From an uncultured Oscillospiraceae bacterium (GTDB lineage: Bacteria > Bacillota > Clostridia > Oscillospirales > Oscillospiraceae): a stretch of DNA of 6,916 nucleotides. The stretch spans positions 1 through 6,916 of the forward strand of contig CAKTKV010000085.1 of NCBI GenBank assembly GCA_934572355.1, written 5' to 3'. Positions 1 through 6,006 of this stretch are shown here, one piece after another. Position 1 is the first letter of the stretch; each line of letters begins with the position of its first letter. Under the pieces are notes generated by a model, which saw nothing but the letters and a program-made list of their open reading frames with translations, searched no databases and was not told the DNA's origin. A program made the position numbers and the translations under genes.

Positions 1-34
1 GAAATAAGCACCTGCCGCATCCGCGGCGCATAAA

Positions 35-83
35 CGCCCCCGCACCCGCCGTGCTAAGCACGACAGGTGTGGGGGTGGTTTTT
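35..83 (+). terminator. Rho-independent terminator of an upstream gene
   Basis: Arms 37-54 and 58-75 form an 18-position stem around a TAA loop, followed by TTTTT at 79-83. On the + strand the stem has two C-A mismatches and one G-U pair. On the minus strand the two mismatches become G-U pairs, but only a weak T run (TTTAT) follows. It therefore works best on the + strand and might be partly bidirectional. The gene it ends lies outside the window. Confidence 0.75.
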
Positions 84-107
84 ATGTGTTGAGCCGCTCC
101 TTTTTCC

Positions 108-136
108 TTGTACTTGCGGCGCAGTTGTGGTATCTT
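108..136 (+). promoter_or_regulatory. Sigma-A promoter of ddl
   Basis: TTGTAC at 108-113 and TATCTT at 131-136 are separated by 17 bases. TGG directly before the -10 box gives an extended -10. The predicted start near 143 leaves a leader of about 35 nt before the TTG start codon. This is read from sequence only. Confidence 0.6.
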
Positions 137-176
137 ATTAGAGATATCTATTTCTCTTTGAAAGGAAGAATCATCC

Positions 177-1241
177 TTGAAAATCATTGTTTTAGGCGGC
201 GGGATAAGCACCGAGCGCGAGGTCGCGCTCGTCACGAGCACCTCCGTGTGCAAAGCCCTGCGCAGCCTCGGCCATAAGGCTATATTCGTCGATATGTTCA
301 TGGGGCTTGAAAATTATGACGGTGCGCTTGAGGACGCGTTCGACGTCCCCGACGGCTTCTGCGGCAGCGTCGCGGTCGAAAGAAAAGCGCCAGACCTTGA
401 AGCAGTCAAGGCATCGCGCAAGCTCAAGAGCCCGAGCCGCCTCGGTAAAAACGTGCTTGAGATATGCTCGCTTGCCGACTGCGTCTTTCTCGGCCTGCAC
501 GGTGCCGACGGTGAGGACGGCAAAATTCAGGCCGCTCTTGATCTGCTCGGCGTTCCCTATACCGGCTCCGGCCCGCTCAGCAGTGCGATGGCTATGGATA
601 AGGCTGTCGCCAAGCGCGTCATGGACAGCTACGGCATCCGCACCGCACCGTGGCGCGAGATCGTCTACGGCGAGGATGATATCCCCGGCCTGCTCGATAC
701 GCTGCCGCTGCCCTGCGCGGTTAAGGTCGTGAACGGCGGCTCATCCATCGGCGTGGAGCTGCCCGACACGCGCGAGGAGCTGGAAGCTGCCCTGCGCAAT
801 ATCCTCAGGTACGGTGATCGCATTGTCGTCGAGGAGAAGATACGCGGCACCGAGGTTACGGTCCCGGTTCTCGGCGGCCGCTGCCTGAGTCCGATCGAGA
901 TCGTCCCGCCCGAGGGCTCGACCTTTGACTACGTTGCCAAGTACCAGAGCGGCGACGAGGGCGCACGCGAAATTTGCCCCGCCCGCATCAGCGAAAAGGA
1001 CAGACAGACCGTCTGCGAAGCGGCGCTGAAGTTCCACAACGCCCTCGGCCTTTCGGTCTATTCCCGCAGCGATTTCATCATCGACAGCGAGGGGCGCGCA
1101 TGGTGCCTTGAGGTCAACACCCTGCCCGGAATGACGCCGAACAGCCTTATTCCCAAGGCCGCGAAGCTTGAGGGACTTGAATATCCGCAGCTGTGCGAGG
1201 AGATAATACGCCTGTCGCTTGAGTGCAAAAGCAAAAAATAA
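177..1241 (+). CDS. ddl: D-alanine--D-alanine ligase
   Basis: ATP-dependent ligase that joins two D-alanines to make the dipeptide used in peptidoglycan precursors; cytoplasmic. The 354-residue length suits the longer DdlA-type enzymes. Visible family motifs are GGGISTEREVAL at 7-18, HGADGEDG at 108-115, the ATP-binding loop KVVNGGSSIG at 183-192, VEE at 218-220, RSD at 297-299 and LEVNTLPGMT at 311-320. Lys255-Tyr256 matches the KY pair of D-Ala-D-Ala ligases, so D-Ala-D-Lac activity (vancomycin-resistance type) is not expected. The start is TTG at 177: AGGAAG at 163-168 sits 8 bases upstream, and the N-terminus aligns with the family there. It has its own promoter. I see no convincing terminator after it, so some read-through into the next gene is possible. 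Confidence 0.96.
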   Translation: MKIIVLGGGISTEREVALVTSTSVCKALRSLGHKAIFVDMFMGLENYDGALEDAFDVPDGFCGSVAVERKAPDLEAVKASRKLKSPSRLGKNVLEICSLADCVFLGLHGADGEDGKIQAALDLLGVPYTGSGPLSSAMAMDKAVAKRVMDSYGIRTAPWREIVYGEDDIPGLLDTLPLPCAVKVVNGGSSIGVELPDTREELEAALRNILRYGDRIVVEEKIRGTEVTVPVLGGRCLSPIEIVPPEGSTFDYVAKYQSGDEGAREICPARISEKDRQTVCEAALKFHNALGLSVYSRSDFIIDSEGRAWCLEVNTLPGMTPNSLIPKAAKLEGLEYPQLCEEIIRLSLECKSKK

Positions 1242-1258
1242 TCGGAAATATCAAATTC

Positions 1259-1272
1259 TTAACCGAAGTTAA
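1259..1272. repeat. Small inverted repeat TTAAC-CGAA-GTTAA upstream of promoter
   Basis: Perfect 5-base arms around a CGAA loop, about 8 bases upstream of the -35 box of the downstream operon. No T run follows directly, so it is a poor terminator. It could be a protein-binding site or chance; arms this short are weak evidence. Confidence 0.3.
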
Positions 1273-1279
1273 CACTTTC

Positions 1280-1310
1280 TTGATGTTTTACATACGCATT
1301 GTGGTAAAAT
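1280..1310 (+). promoter_or_regulatory. Promoter of the zinc-ribbon/DUF5685/DnaJ operon
   Basis: The -10 box TAAAAT at 1305-1310 is preceded by TGG (extended -10). The best -35 is TTGATG at 1280-1285, with a long 19-base spacer, which the extended -10 can offset. The predicted start near 1317 leaves a leader of about 58 nt. Confidence 0.55.
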
Positions 1311-1374
1311 GCTCTCTTAGAAAAAAGACAGACAATGCTGCAAGAATGCTTATCGCAATCATCGAAGGTGGACT

Positions 1375-1779
1375 ATGAGAGAAAAAATGGCGCGCTTCAT
1401 GGCCGGGCGCAACGGCAACGACCAATTAAATCGTTTTCTGCTGCTCGTCGATATCGTGCTGCTATTGATCGCGGCGATATTCAAGGACGGGATAGGCAGA
1501 TATGTATATCCGTTTGTATTCGTGCTGCTGGCGTACGCATACTTCCGTATGCTCTCCCGCAACGTTTATAAGCGCCGCGAGGAAAACGGGAAGTATATCC
1601 GCGCAAGGTACAAGGTCTCCGCCGCGTTCAAGGTGCGGCACGAGCGCTGGGTGCAGCGCAAGGACTATAAGTTCTTCACCTGCCCCAACTGCAAGACGAC
1701 TCTGCGCGTCCCGAGAGGGCACGGCAAGGTCAATATAGTCTGCCGCAAGTGCGGCACGTCCTTCACGGGGAAGACCTGA
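1375..1779 (+). CDS. Two-TM membrane protein with C-terminal zinc ribbon
   Basis: A 134-residue protein of unknown function. Residues 20-36 and 43-58 are two hydrophobic stretches that should form a membrane hairpin. A basic region at 60-98 (RNVYKRREE, RARYK, RHERWVQRK) follows, then a zinc ribbon with CPNC at 103-106 and CRKC at 123-126. Both termini are probably cytoplasmic, placing the ribbon inside the cell. An AAGGTGG ribosome site at 1365-1371 supports the ATG at 1375. It is the first gene of a three-gene operon, with one base between its stop and the next ATG, so a shared role with the downstream DUF5685-like and J-domain proteins is likely. Two-cysteine-pair ribbons of this kind bind zinc and often serve protein or nucleic-acid contacts; the partner is unknown. 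Confidence 0.88.
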   Translation: MREKMARFMAGRNGNDQLNRFLLLVDIVLLLIAAIFKDGIGRYVYPFVFVLLAYAYFRMLSRNVYKRREENGKYIRARYKVSAAFKVRHERWVQRKDYKFFTCPNCKTTLRVPRGHGKVNIVCRKCGTSFTGKT

Positions 1780-1780
1780 T

Positions 1781-2605
1781 ATGTTCGGGTATCTTGTCGC
1801 AGCATCGGAGCTGCTTGAAGAGGAACAGCAGCAGCGCTATAAGGAGTGCTACTGCGGGCTGTGCCGCAGCCTTGACCGCTGCTTCGGCTCCGCCGCAAGG
1901 CTCACGCTCAATTATGACCTGACCTTTCTTGTGCTGCTGCTCTCCTCGCTCTATGAACCGGAGGAGGAGCACGGGGAGAGCGTCTGCCCGCGCCACCCGG
2001 CCAAGCGGCAGCAGTGGATGACGAACGAGATAAGCGACTATGCCGCGAACATGAATGTCGCCTTGGCTTATCTCAAATGTCTAGACGATTGGCATGACGA
2101 CCGCAGCCTCACAGCCTACGCCGAGGCAAGGACGCTCAAGCGCTGGTATGAGGAGATTTCCGAGCGCTATCCGCGGCAGTGCGGGGCGATGCAGCGCTCT
2201 ATCGAAAAGCTCGGAGAGATAGAAAAATTGGGGCTTTGCGAGCCTGATGCCGCCGCCGATACCTTCGGCGAGCTTATGGAGCAGCTATTTATCTATAAGG
2301 ACGACCGCTGGTCGGACACACTTGGCCGGATGGCCCACGCGCTGGGGCGCTTTATCTACCTGTGCGATGCGATCATCGACCTTGAGGACGATGCCGCTTC
2401 CGGAAGCTATAACCCGTTTAAGGACTATGCCGGCTGGGAGGATAACGAGCAGCGCTTCAGGGATATACTGAAGATGCAGCTCGGCGAATGCGTGTTCTAT
2501 TTCGATAAGCTCCCGCTGGTACAGGATGCGGGACTGATGCAAAATATACTCTGTGTAGGGCTGTGGGCACAATTCAATAAGAAATACAGCAGAAAGGACC
2601 TGTAA
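1781..2605 (+). CDS. DUF5685-like family protein
   Basis: A 274-residue, mostly helical protein that I recognise as resembling the DUF5685 family of Clostridia; its function is not known. Notable features are CYCGLC at 23-28, NYDLTFL at 44-50, CPRHP at 69-73, a DDWHDD cluster at 102-107, and DAIIDLEDD at 196-204 followed by SGSYNPF. C25/C28 with C69/H72 could form a metal site. The two aspartate clusters resemble, in spacing and setting, the paired aspartate motifs of squalene/phytoene synthases, but this is a resemblance by eye only. There is no signal peptide or clear transmembrane segment. GGGGAAG at 1767-1773 serves the ATG. The stop codon directly abuts the ATG of the J-domain gene (TAAATG), which suggests coupled translation. 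Confidence 0.85.
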   Translation: MFGYLVAASELLEEEQQQRYKECYCGLCRSLDRCFGSAARLTLNYDLTFLVLLLSSLYEPEEEHGESVCPRHPAKRQQWMTNEISDYAANMNVALAYLKCLDDWHDDRSLTAYAEARTLKRWYEEISERYPRQCGAMQRSIEKLGEIEKLGLCEPDAAADTFGELMEQLFIYKDDRWSDTLGRMAHALGRFIYLCDAIIDLEDDAASGSYNPFKDYAGWEDNEQRFRDILKMQLGECVFYFDKLPLVQDAGLMQNILCVGLWAQFNKKYSRKDL

Positions 2606-3301
2606 ATGTATCAGGATCCATACAAGGTTCTGGGCGTCTCTCCTGACGCGTCGGACGAAGAAATAAAAAAAGCGTACCGCGAGCTTACGAAGAAATACCA
2701 CCCCGACCTTAACCCCGGTGACGAAGAGGCCGCGCGGAAGATGAACGACATCAACACCGCCTACGACCAGATAAAGAACGGCACCGCCAGGGCGGGCGCC
2801 TATGGTCAGCAGGCCAATAACGGCTACGGCGGGGCTCAGTACGGCCAATATGAGCAATACGGCTGGAACCCGTGGACGAGCTGGGGCGATTTCACCGGCT
2901 GGTCGAACGCGCAGCAGAACCGTCAGACCGAACGCAGCGAATACACCGCCGCGAAAAATTACATCCGCAACGGCATGTACCGCGAAGCGCTCAACGCACT
3001 CTCCGGAGTTCCGATGTCGGAGCGCGACGGCAAGTGGTACTACCTCTCCGCCGGGGCGAACATGTACATGGGCAACAAGGTCACGGCGCTGGAGCATGCC
3101 AAGCGCGCGGTCGAAATAGAACCGGGCAACGAGGAGTACCGCCGCCTGCTCGAACAGCTGCAAAGCGGACGCGATTTCTATGACAGCTACTCCACCGGTT
3201 ACGGTCATCGCGTCAATCTAAGCCCGCTGTGGCTGGCGCTCTGCGGCTCTCAGCTGCTGTGCGGTCAGACCTGCGGCTGCCCTATGATCTACTGCTTCTG
3301 A
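2606..3301 (+). CDS. J-domain (DnaJ-like) protein with TPR-like region and Cys-rich tail
   Basis: A 231-residue co-chaperone-like protein. The N-terminal J domain (about 4-58) carries the HPD tripeptide at 32-34 that stimulates Hsp70 ATPase activity, so DnaK is the expected partner. A Gly/Tyr/Gln/Trp-rich linker follows at about 62-105. Helical repeats resembling TPRs come next (about 112-187; [19 protein letters not shown], then [32 protein letters not shown]). The tail holds five cysteines (213, 219, 223, 225, 230) among hydrophobic residues. It lacks the canonical DnaJ zinc-finger and C-terminal substrate domains, so it is a specialised J protein and not DnaJ itself. AAAGGA at 2593-2598 is the ribosome site. 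It ends in tandem stops (TGATGA) and is the last gene of the operon. Confidence 0.93.
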   Translation: MYQDPYKVLGVSPDASDEEIKKAYRELTKKYHPDLNPGDEEAARKMNDINTAYDQIKNGTARAGAYGQQANNGYGGAQYGQYEQYGWNPWTSWGDFTGWSNAQQNRQTERSEYTAAKNYIRNGMYREALNALSGVPMSERDGKWYYLSAGANMYMGNKVTALEHAKRAVEIEPGNEEYRRLLEQLQSGRDFYDSYSTGYGHRVNLSPLWLALCGSQLLCGQTCGCPMIYCF

Positions 3302-3315
3302 TGACAATAAAATCG

Positions 3316-3352
3316 CATCGCCGATCTGAACTACCAGACCGGCGATGTTTTT
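3316..3352. terminator. Bidirectional terminator between convergent genes
   Basis: CATCGCCG at 3316-3323 pairs perfectly with CGGCGATG at 3340-3347. An inner TCTG/CAGA stem extends it past one mismatch. TTTTT follows on the + strand (3348-3352). On the minus strand the hairpin is followed by CGATTTTATT. It serves both the J-domain gene and the convergent ATPase gene, whose stop codon (3351-3353) overlaps the T run. Confidence 0.85.
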
Positions 3353-4319
3353 AGTCGAACAGGCTGTGGATGACGCTGTCGGTATACGCGGTGAGCGACG
3401 GGAAATCCATATACGGGCGGTAGACGTGCTCAAGCTCATCGTGCATTCCCTTTGCCTTGGCAAGCAGGGTACAGGCATGATCCAGCAGCGCATCACGCAG
3501 AGCAGCAAATTCGTTCTCCTCCGCTTCGGCTTCGATGCTCTCCACGCTCTCACGCTCCCATGCGCGGGAAACGAAGGCCAAGGAGCGCTCCGGCAGCAGC
3601 ACGGCGTCAAGCCTATCCGGGCGCAGCGGCTGCGGGCAGATGACGGCGCTAAGTCCTGCTTCCTCCGCCAGCCGTGCGGCGTGTTCCAGCCCCTCATCGC
3701 TGAGCATGACGGTGTGGCTGCAAAGCTCGCGGAGCATCCCCGCAAGGCGGACGCGCCCCTTGCAGCTCACGGCGCTCAAAAACCGGCGCTTGATAAAGCC
3801 CGGTTCACCCGCATCGCCGATAAGCTCACTAATCTTCTCCGCCCCGGCGCAGGAGAGCGGCGCTTCACGGGCGCAGTCCGCCGTCTGTGCCGCGGCGGAA
3901 AGGAGACTGTAGGCCTGAGCGTACACGGCCTTGTAGTCCCGGTTTATCTCGCATGCAAGTGCCGCGTCGCCCTTCCCGAGCGGGGAAGCGCAGAAACGGC
4001 CGAGATCCTCATAGCCCGCGTCGGCGGCAAAGACCTTCGGTTCGAGCACATGCGGAGCCGTCCCGTCCATCCACGCGCGGCCAAGCGCCGGGATATAAAG
4101 CGCGTCCAGCGAATCGGGGTCACCGGAGCAGATGATCTCCTCCGTATCGAGCCCGGCCTGCTTTGCAGCGGCGGATATACGGCGCATGAAGCCGGATTTG
4201 CCGGTGCCCGGCCCGCCCTTGATTATGCTGAGAAACACTCCGCGGCGCTCCGGGAAGCCGTCGTACAGCGAATAAAAGCCCTTGCCGGAATTTGCCGCGA
4301 GGAAAAACACAGTGTCCAT
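3351..4319 (-). CDS. P-loop ATPase, PRK06851-like, with degenerate second half
   Basis: A 322-residue cytoplasmic ATPase of unknown role. Numbered from an upstream in-frame ATG at 4341-4343, the Walker A motif GGPGTGKS lies at 43-50. It is followed by ICSGDPDSLDALYIP at 71-85 and MDGTAPHVLEPK at 92-103, a signature I recall from the PRK06851 group. The C-terminal half repeats the pattern weakly: RRFLSAVSCKG at 186-196, ICPQPLRPDRLDAVLLP at 235-251. The P-loop position there reads HTVMLSDEG, with no GxxxxGK. I chose the start at 4317-4319 (residue 9 of the longer frame) because AGGGGG at 4327-4332 sits 7 bases upstream, and because the predicted transcription start near 4342 would leave the upstream ATG without a leader. 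It is a monocistronic gene, divergent from the HAD fusion gene. Confidence 0.85.
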   Translation of the reverse strand: MDTVFFLAANSGKGFYSLYDGFPERRGVFLSIIKGGPGTGKSGFMRRISAAAKQAGLDTEEIICSGDPDSLDALYIPALGRAWMDGTAPHVLEPKVFAADAGYEDLGRFCASPLGKGDAALACEINRDYKAVYAQAYSLLSAAAQTADCAREAPLSCAGAEKISELIGDAGEPGFIKRRFLSAVSCKGRVRLAGMLRELCSHTVMLSDEGLEHAARLAEEAGLSAVICPQPLRPDRLDAVLLPERSLAFVSRAWERESVESIEAEAEENEFAALRDALLDHACTLLAKAKGMHDELEHVYRPYMDFPSLTAYTDSVIHSLFD

Positions 4320-4348
4320 ACCTGCACCCCCTGATAAAAGCATGGTCT

Positions 4349-4377
4349 ATTATATGCAGCATGCGCCATGATTGACA
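4349..4377 (-). promoter_or_regulatory. Promoter of the minus-strand ATPase
   Basis: On the minus strand a perfect TATAAT covers 4354-4349. At 17-base spacing the -35 position falls on 4377-4372, which reads TGTCAA and is a poor match. These are exactly the bases of the perfect TTGACA of the divergent gene. Transcription would start near 4342, which supports the start codon at 4319. Confidence 0.5.
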
Positions 4378-4400
4378 TCAAGGCGCAGCTCGGTTATAAT
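4372..4400 (+). promoter_or_regulatory. Consensus sigma-A promoter of the HAD-PNPOx gene
   Basis: TTGACA at 4372-4377, a 17-base spacer, and TATAAT at 4395-4400: a perfect match to consensus in both boxes and in spacing. The expected start near 4407 rules out the ATG at 4368, which lies upstream of the -35 box. Confidence 0.92.
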
Positions 4401-4430
4401 TATATTTCAATCAAACAAAGGAGGAATCGG

Positions 4431-5561
4431 ATGTACAAATATATCCTGTTTGATTTTGACGGAACCGTTTTTGACACGGTCGAAGGAATAACCAAGTCCG
4501 TCCAATACGCCCTTGCAAAGCGCGGGATCGCGGCGGAGCTTGATTCGCTGCGCTGCTTTGCGGGTCCTCCGCTGGTGGACATGTTCATGGAGAAATTTGA
4601 TCTTTCGCAGGAGGATGCCGAAGCCGCGACGGGGGATTTCCGTGAGCGCTATCAGCCGATCGGCCTGTATGAATGCCGGGTATTCCCCGGGATAAAGGAG
4701 CTGCTCCGTGAGCTTATCGACGCGGGGCTGCATGTCGGCATTGCGACCTCGAAGCCACAGCACCTCGCAGAGAAGCTGCTGGGCGATGAGGACATGCTTG
4801 GCCTCTTCGAGGTCATCTCCGGCAGCGACAGCAGCGGCAACAATAACTCCAAGGCGGCAGTGCTGACGCGCGCGATGAACGCCCTTGGCGCTGATAAAAA
4901 AGAGACTGTCCTTGTCGGCGACACGAAGTATGACGTCGCCGGGGCGAAGGCCTGCGGCGTTGAGTGCATAGGAGTGCGCTACGGCTACGCGGCGGAGGGC
5001 GAGCTTGCAGCCGCGGGAGCGGACCATATCGTGAACGACTTGCAGCAGCTGAAAGCGCTGCTGCTGAATAATGAGGAAGAAAGCATGTTCAGCCCCCTGA
5101 GAAGAAAGAAGAACGCGATATCCGATGAGGCCGCAAAGGAACTGCTGCTGAATGAGAAGCGCGGTATACTCGCAGTGAACGGCGATGACGGTTATCCTTA
5201 TGCGCTGCCGGTCAACTACTTCTACGACATGGAAAACGGCAAGATATATTTCCATGGCGCAAAGGTCGGCCACAAGGTGGACTCGCTGAAAAAGAGCGAC
5301 AAGGTCTGCTTCACGGTCTACGGAAACAGCCAGTACAAGGAGGGCGAATGGGCGCCCTACACGCAGAGCACCATCGTTTTCGGGCGCTGCCATCTGATAG
5401 ATGACGCGGCCATGACCGAGGAGAAGGTGCGTACCCTCGCGGAGAAGTACTATCCCGACAAGAGCGAGATAGATGAAGAGATAGCGCAGTCTATCCGCGC
5501 GGTGCAGCTTTACGAGATAACGATAGAGCACCTGACGGGCAAGCAGGTGCAGGAGAGATAA
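4431..5561 (+). CDS. HAD-family phosphatase fused to NimA/PNPOx-like flavin-binding domain
   Basis: A 376-residue two-domain protein. Residues 1-218 are a complete HAD hydrolase of the phosphoglycolate-phosphatase-like group: DFDGT at 8-12 (nucleophile D8, acid D10), T106 in ATSKPQ, K141, and GDTKYD at 163-168. Residues 219-376 are a complete pyridoxamine-phosphate-oxidase-like split barrel, closest by eye to NimA-type proteins (AVNGDDGYPYALPVNY at 248-263, FHGAKVGHK at 274-282, VFGRCHLI at 316-323); these usually bind FMN. The start is ATG 4431, with AAAGGAGG 6 bases upstream. Met219 (5085-5087) has its own GAGGAAG site at 5073-5079, so the second domain may also be made alone. Substrates are unknown: HAD enzymes of this group dephosphorylate small metabolites, and PNPOx-like proteins reduce or bind flavins and related cofactors. 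Confidence 0.9.
   Translation: MYKYILFDFDGTVFDTVEGITKSVQYALAKRGIAAELDSLRCFAGPPLVDMFMEKFDLSQEDAEAATGDFRERYQPIGLYECRVFPGIKELLRELIDAGLHVGIATSKPQHLAEKLLGDEDMLGLFEVISGSDSSGNNNSKAAVLTRAMNALGADKKETVLVGDTKYDVAGAKACGVECIGVRYGYAAEGELAAAGADHIVNDLQQLKALLLNNEEESMFSPLRRKKNAISDEAAKELLLNEKRGILAVNGDDGYPYALPVNYFYDMENGKIYFHGAKVGHKVDSLKKSDKVCFTVYGNSQYKEGEWAPYTQSTIVFGRCHLIDDAAMTEEKVRTLAEKYYPDKSEIDEEIAQSIRAVQLYEITIEHLTGKQVQER
5073..5087 (+). promoter_or_regulatory. Internal ribosome site and start codon for the PNPOx domain
   Basis: GAGGAAG at 5073-5079 lies 5 bases before an in-frame ATG (5085-5087). That ATG begins MFSPLRRKKNAIS, which looks like the natural N-terminus of a free-standing NimA/PNPOx-type protein. 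It may allow separate translation of the second domain or be a relic of formerly separate genes. Confidence 0.5.
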
Positions 5562-5580
5562 ACAACGATAATGCGCACAT

Positions 5581-5611
5581 CGCGCCGCTCGAAAGAGCGG
5601 CGCGAATTTTT
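5581..5611 (+). terminator. Strong Rho-independent terminator
   Basis: CGCGCCGCTC at 5581-5590 pairs perfectly with GAGCGGCGCG at 5595-5604 around a GAAA tetraloop, followed by AATTTTT. It lies 19 bases after the stop codon of the HAD-PNPOx gene. The minus-strand side lacks a T run, so it acts in one direction. Confidence 0.95.
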
Positions 5612-5650
5612 GCTGGTCGGGAGAAGGAGTGCGGAGTGTGTGGATCAGCT

Positions 5651-5837
5651 TCCCCTTGGCTCTCCAGCTGGGAGAGCTGTCACCGAAGGTGACTGAGAGG
5701 AAAAAAGCAGTATTCCGCTGCCTGTGGCAGATGAAGGCATGCCGTTTTTGCCTGCAACACAAGTATTTAGCGCGCACCTTGCCCTCTCCGTCCTCGCTGT
5801 GCTCGGCCACCTCTCCCATAGGGAGAGGCAAGGGATT
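5651..5837. repeat. MITE/REP-like palindromic repeat element
   Basis: Two imperfect inverted copies of a roughly 50-base module face each other. The left arm (5651-5700) starts CCCCTTGGCTCTCC, with hairpins 5659-5677 and GTCACC-GAA-GGTGAC at 5679-5693. The right arm (5782-5837) read on the minus strand starts TCCCTTGCCTCTCC, with hairpin CCTCTCCC-ATA-GGGAGAGG at 5810-5828, and ends GGAGAGGG. The middle has smaller hairpins (CTGCC-TGT-GGCAG at 5718-5730; GGCATGCC at 5736-5743). I associate such sequences, and the spurious frames they yield (for example GEVAEHSEDGEGK on the minus strand), with dispersed intergenic repeats of gut Clostridia. No transposase is present, so a non-autonomous element is likely. 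Exact ends and target duplications are not clear, and it may run to about 5880. Confidence 0.7.
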
Positions 5838-5930
5838 CCCCGCGGAGCGACCGGCGGTTCGATACTGCGAAACGACACATCTAAACCGACACCCTTTTCC
5901 AGCATCCGCCAAATTTAAGAATTGGATGTA

Positions 5931-5959
5931 TTGACAGCAGGGCGGGGGAGTGGTATATA
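5931..5959 (+). promoter_or_regulatory. Promoter of the gntR-ABC operon
   Basis: A perfect TTGACA at 5931-5936, a 17-base spacer, and TATATA at 5954-5959 preceded by TGG (extended -10). The predicted start near 5966 lies inside the palindrome that follows. Confidence 0.85.
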
Positions 5960-5960
5960 T

Positions 5961-5989
5961 TAACTGTATTAATTAAATTAGTACAGTTA
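5961..5989. promoter_or_regulatory. Probable operator palindrome of the GntR repressor
   Basis: A 29-base AT-rich inverted repeat: arms 5961-5973 and 5977-5989 match at 12 of 13 positions around a TAA centre, including perfect outer 8-mers TAACTGTA and TACAGTTA. It begins one base after the -10 box and covers the predicted transcription start, ideal for blocking initiation. YtrA-type GntR proteins commonly repress their own operons through such sites, so the downstream regulator is the likely ligand. It is not a terminator, as no T run follows. Confidence 0.75.
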
Positions 5990-6006
5990 GCACGGGGGGA
6001 ATATGA

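Noticed and set aside
86..277. Short + strand open frame starting with GTG
   Set aside because: It covers the ddl promoter and leader and runs into ddl out of frame; no ribosome site and a low-complexity basic product.
177..1241. Possible vancomycin-resistance-type D-Ala-D-Lac ligase
   Set aside because: The KY pair at 255-256 is the D-Ala-D-Ala form, and no vanH or vanX neighbours are present.
2285..3208. A 307-codon open frame on the minus strand
   Set aside because: Antisense to the DUF5685-like and J-domain genes; no motif, and explained by the GC-rich third positions of the real genes.
3345..4334. A 329-codon open frame on the + strand
   Set aside because: Antisense shadow of the ATPase, which carries Walker A and a proper ribosome site on the minus strand. 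The + frame has no motif and begins inside a terminator.
4320..4343. Upstream ATG for the minus-strand ATPase
   Set aside because: It falls at the predicted transcription start, and the AGGGGG ribosome site lies downstream of it, serving the ATG at 4319.
4368..4430. Upstream in-frame ATG extending the HAD-PNPOx protein by 21 residues
   Set aside because: It lies before the -35 box of the consensus promoter and has no ribosome site; the ATG at 4431 has a strong one.
4407..5912. A 501-codon open frame on the minus strand
   Set aside because: It runs antisense through the HAD-PNPOx gene, the terminator and the repeat element. It has no recognisable motif, while the + strand has full HAD and PNPOx motifs, a consensus promoter and a ribosome site.
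5629..5934. Short open frames on both strands between 5629 and 5934
   Set aside because: They lie in the palindromic repeat and give the spurious translations typical of dispersed repeats; no ribosome sites.
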